DNA of 8,236 bases, from positions 1-8,236 of the forward strand of contig CAMHDB010000079.1 of assembly GCA_946183715.1 (NCBI GenBank). Direction: 5' to 3'. Of this stretch, positions 1 to 4,835 are shown piece after piece. A program made the position numbers and the translations under genes. Source of the DNA: an uncultured Oscillibacter sp. (GTDB lineage: Bacteria > Bacillota > Clostridia > Oscillospirales > Oscillospiraceae). The notes beneath the pieces are model-generated. The model was not told the DNA's origin. It did no database searches and saw nothing but the letters and a program-made list of their open reading frames with translations. Within the stretch, counting starts at the first letter, position 1. The number at the start of each line of letters is the position of its first letter.

Positions 1-39
1 TTACTCCGTTGACCTTCTTTGGGGACAGGGCCTGTACCG

Positions 40-55
40 CATATGCACTAACTTA
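40..55 (+). repeat. Left arm of 16-bp inverted repeat
   Basis: CATATGCACTAACTTA is perfectly complementary to 312-327. The match stops at base 56 on the inner side and at base 39 on the outer side. A chance 16-base match at this distance is very unlikely. Confidence 0.85.
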
Positions 56-311
56 AGAAAGATTCAGGCTTTTTCACTCGGTTTTGCGCTAATTTATAAC
101 TATTTGCTGATTGTTTTCCTCGTCGGAACAATCTAAAAGGAAATTCCAGGGCAGAAACGGGTGTCCGCCTGTATTCCGAATCTGTTCCAGTTAAGAAATC
201 GGTTCTGTTCACTTAAAAATAAGGTTATGGAATCGGAAAACGTCATCGCAAATACTGAACAATTTATGGCATAATTCGGCACTTTTTAGTAAAAACAGTG
301 AGAATACAACC

Positions 312-327
312 TAAGTTAGTGCATATG
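312..327 (-). repeat. Right arm of 16-bp inverted repeat
   Basis: TAAGTTAGTGCATATG is the exact reverse complement of 40-55. It is followed directly by a GGGG...CCCC hairpin-forming stretch at 327-340. Confidence 0.85.
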
Positions 328-329
328 GG

Positions 330-377
330 GAGGTGCCCCCTAAACCCTCAAAAATACAGCCGCAGTTTTAGCACCTC
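330..377. repeat. Imperfect stem: GAGGTGC/GCACCTC
   Basis: GAGGTGC at 330-336 pairs with GCACCTC at 371-377. Inside it, TAAA at 341-344 pairs with TTTA at 367-370, leaving a CCCC bulge and a loop of about 22 bases. It abuts the right arm of the 16-bp inverted repeat, so it may belong to the same element. No function can be assigned from the sequence. Confidence 0.5.
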
Positions 378-571
378 AAAATGTTGCGAACTTACGCATA
401 ACTGACTGAATCTTTGAACTTTTTACTGGAGGCCTATCCAGAAAAGTTGGAAACTGGTGTACGATGAAGCACACAGGCGGAAAATTTTCGGAATAGGCGG
501 ATATTCCATATTTTGGAAAATTTCCCTACAAAAATGTTATGCCGACACGCAACAGATTCTTGGCAAAGCAT

Positions 572-604
572 AAAAGCGGCCTCCCCGCGACGATGGGGAG
601 GCCG
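572..604 (-). terminator. Intrinsic terminator of the five-gene unit
   Basis: On the minus strand a perfect 10-bp stem, CGGCCTCCCC with GGGGAGGCCG, closes an 8-base loop and is followed by CTTTTA. It starts 12 bases past the TAG of the DUF3783 gene. Stem strength and T-tract fit a rho-independent terminator ending the transcript that carries the glycosyltransferase through DUF3783 genes. Confidence 0.88.
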
Positions 605-615
605 AGAGGGCGTCG

Positions 616-1005
616 CTATTTCAGGGCCGCGCGTTCTCGCGAGAGTTCCATGTACAGCCGCGTCGCGCTCCAAGTACGGTTGTAGCGGGTGAGCACCGCC
701 TTCAGACACGTTTCCCCCGCGCCCGCGCCCACGAGGGCCGGGAGTAACGCGTCGAGTTCCTCGTCCAGCCCGCACAGTACCGCCATGCGTCCCGGAATCG
801 CCCCACCGACGGGCTGCGCGTCGTCCAGCGGCGGAACTTCCTCCAGTCCCGCGAGTTCCGAAAGCGTCTTACCGTAGTCCGTTTTCGCGACGGGAATCAG
901 TTCCGCCTTGAACGGTTCCAGCGCGCCTTGTACCGCCAGAATGCTCCGCAAGTCCTCAAAGCCGAACAACAGTACCTTTTTTTCCACGCTTTCCGCCTTT
1001 TCCAT
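616..1005 (-). CDS. DUF3783 domain-containing protein
   Basis: This 129-residue protein has no signal peptide or membrane segment and is probably cytoplasmic. The N-terminal part, with VLLFGFEDLRS near residues 11-21 and the segment up to KTDYGKTLSEL, resembles the short DUF3783 family, whose function is unknown. The middle is acidic and hydrophobic (around ALCGLDEELDALLPAL), and the end has a basic RYNRTWSATRLYMELSRERA helix-like segment. The ATG lies 7 bases after the NUDIX stop; a GAGGA motif overlapping that TGA, plus an upstream GGAGG, can serve as ribosome binding site. It is the last gene before a strong terminator, so it is translated as part of the upstream unit. In this family a role linked to neighbouring enzymes is plausible but unproven. 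The family call is by resemblance only. Confidence 0.8.
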   Translation of the reverse strand: MEKAESVEKKVLLFGFEDLRSILAVQGALEPFKAELIPVAKTDYGKTLSELAGLEEVPPLDDAQPVGGAIPGRMAVLCGLDEELDALLPALVGAGAGETCLKAVLTRYNRTWSATRLYMELSRERAALK

Positions 1006-1012
1006 ACGTTCC

Positions 1013-1498
1013 TCAATCCTCCCCGATTTCTGTCAGCGGCTTTCCGTTCAGGGCCGCGTAGGCCAGCCGTTCCCCCTCGTAGCGCAGTTTCAGGGAGAAA
1101 AACGGGGCGTCCTCCTCCAAGAGCCGCAGAAACAGCGCGTCCCCCGCCCACATCGGCAGGGATAGCAGGTCTTTCTTGTCAATCCATTCCAATTCGCCCT
1201 CGTCGCAGGTGTGCGGGACGCCCGTCCAGCCCGCCGCCGTGAACAGGTGCATTAACTCCGGCGGCCAGCGGTCCGAGACGAACGTCACGATTCCCCGGTA
1301 GCGGTACTCCGTCAACGTCAGCCCGGTTTCCTCGAATACTTCCCGCAAGAGGCACTCTTCGGGACTTTCGCCGTCCTCGAATTTGCCGCCCACGCCGACC
1401 CACTTGTCGCGGTTCACGTCGTGTTCCTTTTTGACACGGTGTAACATTAAATACGCGTCCCCGCGTTCCAGATAGCAAAGCGTCGTATTGATTATCAT
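1013..1498 (-). CDS. NUDIX hydrolase, 8-oxo-dGTP diphosphatase-like
   Basis: This 161-residue cytoplasmic enzyme probably hydrolyses nucleoside di/triphosphates, with oxidised dGTP the family's usual assigned substrate; the exact substrate is not shown by sequence. A complete NUDIX box (G-x5-E-x7-REVxEExGL) spans residues 38-60, with the metal-binding REVFEE at 52-57. The C-terminal FFSLKLRYEGERL segment is typical of the clostridial MutT-type group. I chose the ATG at 1498, not the in-frame ATG at 1576, because GGAGGT lies 6 bases before it, homology begins at MIINTTLCYL, and the start overlaps the thymidylate kinase stop as ATGA (4-base overlap). The upstream extension would lie wholly inside the kinase gene. 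The overlap implies translational coupling. Gene function fits nucleotide-pool sanitation beside a dTMP kinase. Confidence 0.93.
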   Translation of the reverse strand: MIINTTLCYLERGDAYLMLHRVKKEHDVNRDKWVGVGGKFEDGESPEECLLREVFEETGLTLTEYRYRGIVTFVSDRWPPELMHLFTAAGWTGVPHTCDEGELEWIDKKDLLSLPMWAGDALFLRLLEEDAPFFSLKLRYEGERLAYAALNGKPLTEIGED

Positions 1499-2133
1499 GG
1501 TTGGACCTCCGCGGCGCGGCGCAAAATTTCCGCGTGAATGTCCCCGACGCCCCGTAATTCCCCGGCGCGCGTACACTCCACGACCGCCCAGCCATAACGC
1601 GCCGCGCAGTAGTCGGCGGCCTCGCGGGAGCGCGACTGATAGTCCCTGTCGCGCTCGTGGATGTCCGACGCCGCGCCGCGCGCGCGGAGTAGCCGGAGGC
1701 TGACGGCGGGTTCCACGCGCAAATAGAACACCGTATCCGGAGACGGGAGGCCGAGCAAGTCGTACTCATACGTAAACAGCCAGTCCAGAAAGGCGTCCCA
1801 CTGTTCGCGGGGGAGTTTGGAGCACTGATGGACGGCGTTGGAAGTGGTGTAGCGGTCGGCGACGACGGTACCGCCGCCGCCGTAGAACGCGCCCCAATCG
1901 CGCTTGTAACTCGCGTAGCGGTCGACGGCGTAGAAGCTCGACGCGGCGTAGGCGTTCACGTCGCCGGGGCGCGTCCCGAACGCCCCCGAAAGGTACATCC
2001 GCACCAGCGCGGAGGAGTCGCTTTCGTAGTCGGGGAACGACACCCGCCGCGCGTCCAGCGCCCGCGCCAGTAAATTCGACTGCGTGGCCTTGCCGCTCCC
2101 GTCCAGTCCCTCTAAAACGAACAGTTTTCCCAT
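1495..2133 (-). CDS. tmk: Thymidylate kinase (dTMP kinase family)
   Basis: This 212-residue P-loop kinase would phosphorylate dTMP to dTDP with ATP in the cytoplasm. The Walker A loop GLDGSGKA is at residues 9-16, the FPDYES segment near 33-38 suits nucleotide binding, and the DRYTTSNAVHQ motif in the middle is the family's DRY/NMP-binding signature. A LID-like region rich in D, E and R (DIHERDRDYQSRSRE) follows. The Walker A Ser/Thr after Lys is Ala16, with Thr17 next; I recall clostridial relatives with the same GKATQ, so this is probably lineage-typical and not inactivating. The ATG at 2133 is preferred to the ATG at 2259: GGAGG sits 7 bases upstream, the kinase fold begins at MGKLFVLEG, and the start overlaps the upstream gene's TAA by one base (TAATG). 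It might be a second, specialised kinase; whether another tmk exists elsewhere is unknown. Confidence 0.92.
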   Translation of the reverse strand: MGKLFVLEGLDGSGKATQSNLLARALDARRVSFPDYESDSSALVRMYLSGAFGTRPGDVNAYAASSFYAVDRYASYKRDWGAFYGGGGTVVADRYTTSNAVHQCSKLPREQWDAFLDWLFTYEYDLLGLPSPDTVFYLRVEPAVSLRLLRARGAASDIHERDRDYQSRSREAADYCAARYGWAVVECTRAGELRGVGDIHAEILRRAAEVQP

Positions 2134-3650
2134 TACTCGGCCTCCGCGCGGCACACTTTCACGCCGGCCAGCACCATAGCGAACAGGAACCAGTAGACCA
2201 CCTGAATGCGCGGGTAGTGCCACGGGTAGTCGGCCATTCCGCAGAGCGTGATTCCGCACAGTCCGGAGGCCGCCGCGCAGGTCATGACTTTCGCGGGGCC
2301 GTCGGACGCGCCGCGCACAGTCCGGAAGCCGCGCTTGACGGTGGCGAAAATCGACGCCAGAAACGCCGCCGCGCCGACAAGCCCGGTCTCAATGGCGACC
2401 TGTAGATAAAGGTTGTGGGCATGTACGAACGGCGCGGAGCCGTGATACAGGCGGAAGTCCCGGATATACTGCCGCACGACATCGGAACCAAGTCCGGCGC
2501 CGTCGAGGGGGGCGCGCCAGATAAGATTTAGCGCGGCCTCGTAGAGCGGGAAGCGGCTGGAAGTCGTGGTGTCGTTGAAATTGGTAATGGTCAGAATGCG
2601 CGTCCAGACGGCGGACGGGAGGAAGGGAATCGCCACGACACACAGCGCAATCAGGGGGGGGATGAGCGCCGGGCGCAGGTACAGCACCATCAGCCCCACG
2701 GACAGCGCGAAGCCGACCCAACCGGCGCGGGAGTACGTCATGAGCAGGGCCGCGACGCCCACGGCGAATATCCCGGCGGCGGCGACTTTGCCGCGCTTGC
2801 GGTTCGAGCATACGGCAAGGGCGAGTGTCAATGGCAGGAGCATGACCAGAAATTCGCCGAATGTGTTCGGGTTGTCGAAATAGGATTGTACACGCCCGGG
2901 CATGTCGGGGTTGAGCTTTGCGTCGACGTAGGCGATATTGACCTCAACGCCCTGAATGCGCTGTACGACGCCGTAGACCGACGAGACCGCCACGCAGAAC
3001 GCGCCCCCGGCGCAGAGGCGTTTCAAGTCGCGGGCGTCGCGTACCGCGCTGACTGTCACGAGTAGGCACACGACCGCCGCGAGGTGGTAGCCGAGGAAGC
3101 GCCACGACAAATCGGGCCTGTAGGACAGCGGCGCGGCGGCGACCATCAGGAAGAAGAACGCGACCGGGTACACGCCGATATCCGGGATATCGAGCCGGAA
3201 GGCCTCCCGTCGCATGGCCCCGGCGTGGAAGAGTACGAGCAGGAACGCGAAGGCCAGTAAGCTCCACGCGTTGTCCCAGTAGATGAAGGGAATCACCCAG
3301 AGCAGCATAATGAGCCAGCTTTCGGCGATTGCGGTACCGTCGCCGAGGTCGAAGGCGAGGCGGGCGAAAAAGCTGTCCTCGAACGTGGCCTCCCAAGACA
3401 AATACCAGCGGTGCAGGAGGTTTCCCGGAAACGTGGCGGCGGTCGTCAACACCCGGCATACGCGGCTGTCCTCCCATTCGGCGGACAGCCGCCCCTCCCG
3501 GGACAGTACCGCCAAAACACGGCTGCCCGAAGCCTGTCGCGCACACCAGTTGCCGAACGCGTACAGCACCCGCCGCGCCGTACTCCGCCCGTAGGCCTCC
3601 CGCACAGCAAGATACAGACCGCACAGCAGACTTTCTCTCCAAAGTGTCAT
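2133..3650 (-). CDS. O-antigen ligase/polymerase family membrane protein
   Basis: This 505-residue polytopic membrane protein belongs to the O-antigen ligase/polymerase (Wzy_C, WaaL-like) family, which transfers or polymerises undecaprenyl-linked glycan on the outer face of the membrane. About 10-12 hydrophobic spans are visible from residue 111 onward (for example 111-124, 129-143, 161-174, 188-203, 265-281, 289-304, 308-325, 328-344, 416-436, 483-497). Family signatures are FDNPNTFGE at 258-266, TYSRAGW at 305-311 and FVHAHNLYLQ at 408-417, the last carrying the His-Asn centre of the large outer loop. Residues 1-105 form a mostly soluble N-terminal extension. The start is supported by AGGAG 7 bases upstream. 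It follows the glycosyltransferase by 20 bases and overlaps tmk by one base. In a Gram-positive host the likely product is a capsule, exopolysaccharide or wall glycan rather than LPS. Ligase versus polymerase cannot be decided from sequence. Confidence 0.9.
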   Translation of the reverse strand: MTLWRESLLCGLYLAVREAYGRSTARRVLYAFGNWCARQASGSRVLAVLSREGRLSAEWEDSRVCRVLTTAATFPGNLLHRWYLSWEATFEDSFFARLAFDLGDGTAIAESWLIMLLWVIPFIYWDNAWSLLAFAFLLVLFHAGAMRREAFRLDIPDIGVYPVAFFFLMVAAAPLSYRPDLSWRFLGYHLAAVVCLLVTVSAVRDARDLKRLCAGGAFCVAVSSVYGVVQRIQGVEVNIAYVDAKLNPDMPGRVQSYFDNPNTFGEFLVMLLPLTLALAVCSNRKRGKVAAAGIFAVGVAALLMTYSRAGWVGFALSVGLMVLYLRPALIPPLIALCVVAIPFLPSAVWTRILTITNFNDTTTSSRFPLYEAALNLIWRAPLDGAGLGSDVVRQYIRDFRLYHGSAPFVHAHNLYLQVAIETGLVGAAAFLASIFATVKRGFRTVRGASDGPAKVMTCAAASGLCGITLCGMADYPWHYPRIQVVYWFLFAMVLAGVKVCRAEAE

Positions 3651-3670
3651 AAAACGTCTCCTTTTGTGTG

Positions 3671-4696
3671 TTACATCCGGTTTTTCACCCGGTACAACAG
3701 CGTCAGCAAGCGGAACAGGCGGCGGCGTACCAGAAACGCGACCATAGCCTTATTGCGCCCCATGCCGGCGGGCTTGTACTCCCGGATGGCCCGCGCCATG
3801 TCCGGACGCCGGCACAGTTCCTGTACCGTCTCCCGGCGCGCCCGGAAGCTCTTCCCGATTCCCGGCGCGTACTCGTTCCCAATAGCAATCAGCAGATTTG
3901 CCCACAGCGTATTCTCCCGCCAGCGCGGACACTCCTCGTGAAAATTGTATTCCGCGTCCAGCGTTTCCTTGACTTCCATGTAGGCGTCGAGCGTCTTCAT
4001 GATATCTTTCATATAGTGTCGCGTGGCGGAAGCGGGGTTTTGCAGGTAGCGGTACAGCGGCGTCTCCGTGACCGCGAGGCGTTCGCCCGGGCGCGCCGCG
4101 CCGAAGTATTCCAGCAGGAACAGCTCGTCCTCCAGATACGGCCCCTCGAATTTCGCCCCGCTCCGGCGAATCTGTTCGCTCCGGAACAGGAAGCGCCAGA
4201 TAAAGCCATTCATGAGCGGCGCGCGCAGGCGTTCCCCGAACAGCGGCACCAGAAAACGCGCCCGGATTTCCTCCGCGCCGTAGAGACCCGACGGCAAGAG
4301 CGTCTCGACACTCTCCGCGCCCTCCGGCGTGACGTTCCAGTGTGCGCAAGCGGCACTCTCCGCGCCGCTCTCCGTACACAGTCCCAACAGCGTCGAAAGC
4401 GTTTCGGGCACGTAGCGGTCGTCGGCGTCCAGAAAGGCCACGTATTCCCCGCGGGCCTCCCGAAGTCCGCGGTTGCGTGCGGCGCTTACGCCCAGATTCC
4501 GGGGCTGTACAAGGGCCCGGATTCGCGCGTCCCCGGCGGCGTAGCCCTCGCACAAAGTCCGGGAGTTGTCCGTAGAGCCATCGTCAATTAAGAGCAGTTC
4601 CCAGTCGGCGAAAGTCTGCCGCTGTACGCTCCCGACGCACCCCGGCAACAGCGCCTCCCCCTGATAGACAGGGACTATCACGGAAATTACGGGCAT
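3671..4696 (-). CDS. Family 2 glycosyltransferase
   Basis: This 341-residue GT-A-fold enzyme transfers a sugar from a nucleotide-sugar donor to a growing glycan, probably at the inner membrane face. The fold starts at once with VISVIVPVYQGE, followed by LIDDGSTD at 36-43, NLGVSAARNRGL at 67-78, the metal-binding DADD at 90-93 and a putative catalytic ED at 189-190. A YRYLQNPASATR segment at 215-226 is common in this family. There are no clear membrane spans; the C-terminus is basic (FLVRRRLFRLLTLLYRVKNR), which could be an amphipathic membrane-associating helix. I chose ATG 4696 over the in-frame ATG at 4741 because GAGGTG lies just upstream and homology begins at residue 2. It is the first gene of the five-gene unit, 139 bases after the dehydratase stop and beyond a terminator. 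Donor and acceptor cannot be read from the sequence. Confidence 0.94.
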   Translation of the reverse strand: MPVISVIVPVYQGEALLPGCVGSVQRQTFADWELLLIDDGSTDNSRTLCEGYAAGDARIRALVQPRNLGVSAARNRGLREARGEYVAFLDADDRYVPETLSTLLGLCTESGAESAACAHWNVTPEGAESVETLLPSGLYGAEEIRARFLVPLFGERLRAPLMNGFIWRFLFRSEQIRRSGAKFEGPYLEDELFLLEYFGAARPGERLAVTETPLYRYLQNPASATRHYMKDIMKTLDAYMEVKETLDAEYNFHEECPRWRENTLWANLLIAIGNEYAPGIGKSFRARRETVQELCRRPDMARAIREYKPAGMGRNKAMVAFLVRRRLFRLLTLLYRVKNRM

Positions 4697-4799
4697 ACGC
4701 ACACCTCTTTCCTGTCGGATTCCGTCGGGCCACGCGTTCAAGGCGGGGAGATGTCACGGCACGGAAGTCGCCCCGCAACGCGGGATGTCACGAAGTCCG
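4697..4799 (-). promoter_or_regulatory. Leader region of the glycosyltransferase unit with imperfect repeats
   Basis: This gap lies between the dehydratase terminator and the glycosyltransferase start. I see no good -35/-10 pair on the minus strand. It does hold a duplicated motif: GATGTCACG at 4750-4758 and 4784-4792 (CGTGACATC on the coding strand), each preceded by GACTTC and followed by a CCCGC-like stretch. A CCCGC/GCGGG hairpin with a 3-base loop sits at 4772-4784. These could be protein-binding sites or a leader structure; this is speculative. Confidence 0.3.
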
Positions 4800-4829
4800 A
4801 AAAAAGTCAGCGGCCCACACGCAGGCCGC
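4800..4829 (-). terminator. Intrinsic terminator after the dehydratase gene
   Basis: On the minus strand a perfect 6-bp stem, GCGGCC with GGCCGC, encloses an 8-base loop and is followed after TGAC by TTTTTT. It begins 6 bases after the stop of the dehydratase gene. The 4-base gap between stem and T-tract may make it leaky, which matters because no clear promoter follows for the downstream unit. Confidence 0.78.
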
Positions 4830-4835
4830 CGGGAA

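Larger units (their letters stand above)
40..327. mobile_element. MITE-like or IS-remnant element
   Basis: The block is bounded by CATATGCACTAACTTA at 40-55 and its exact reverse complement at 312-327. The 256 bases between them are AT-rich and contain no transposase or other gene. A non-autonomous miniature transposable element or the remains of an insertion sequence fits the size, terminal repeats and composition. Against this, I could not find a convincing target-site duplication, and the outer flanks (G-rich on both sides but not identical) leave the true ends uncertain. An alternative is a pair of convergent structured sites around an unrecognised regulatory region. Confidence 0.45.
1..571. 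other. AT-rich non-coding region with inverted repeats
   Basis: I see no credible gene in this stretch. Short open frames exist but none has a ribosome binding site plus recognisable protein content. The first ~330 bases are clearly AT-rich, while the genes to the right are GC-rich, which suggests a different origin. A perfect 16-base inverted repeat frames positions 40-327, and a second shorter one lies at 330-377. Between 420 and 571 there are further small AT-rich palindromes, for example GGAATA/TATTCC at 490-507 and a CTGGA/TCCAG hairpin near 427-442. Nothing here resembles a known structured RNA that I can name. Confidence 0.7.

Noticed and set aside
1..56. A 13-codon minus-strand frame from the ATG in the left repeat arm to TAA at position 1.
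   Set aside because: It is too short and lacks a ribosome binding site; a TAA at the window edge may be chance.
434..775. A 113-codon minus-strand frame running across the end of the DUF3783 gene and the terminator.
   Set aside because: It overlaps the real gene in another frame, crosses a strong terminator and has an Arg/Gly-rich shadow composition.
1499..1576. Upstream extension of the NUDIX gene to an ATG at 1576.
   Set aside because: The extra 26 residues lie inside the thymidylate kinase gene and lack family similarity; GGAGGT supports the ATG at 1498.
2134..2259. Upstream extension of tmk to an ATG at 2259.
   Set aside because: The added 42 residues overlap the preceding gene's coding end; the ATG at 2133 has its own GGAGG and begins the kinase fold.
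3668..4591. A 307-codon + strand frame opposite the glycosyltransferase.
   Set aside because: It mirrors a well-supported glycosyltransferase gene, and its residue content is low-complexity and without family motifs.
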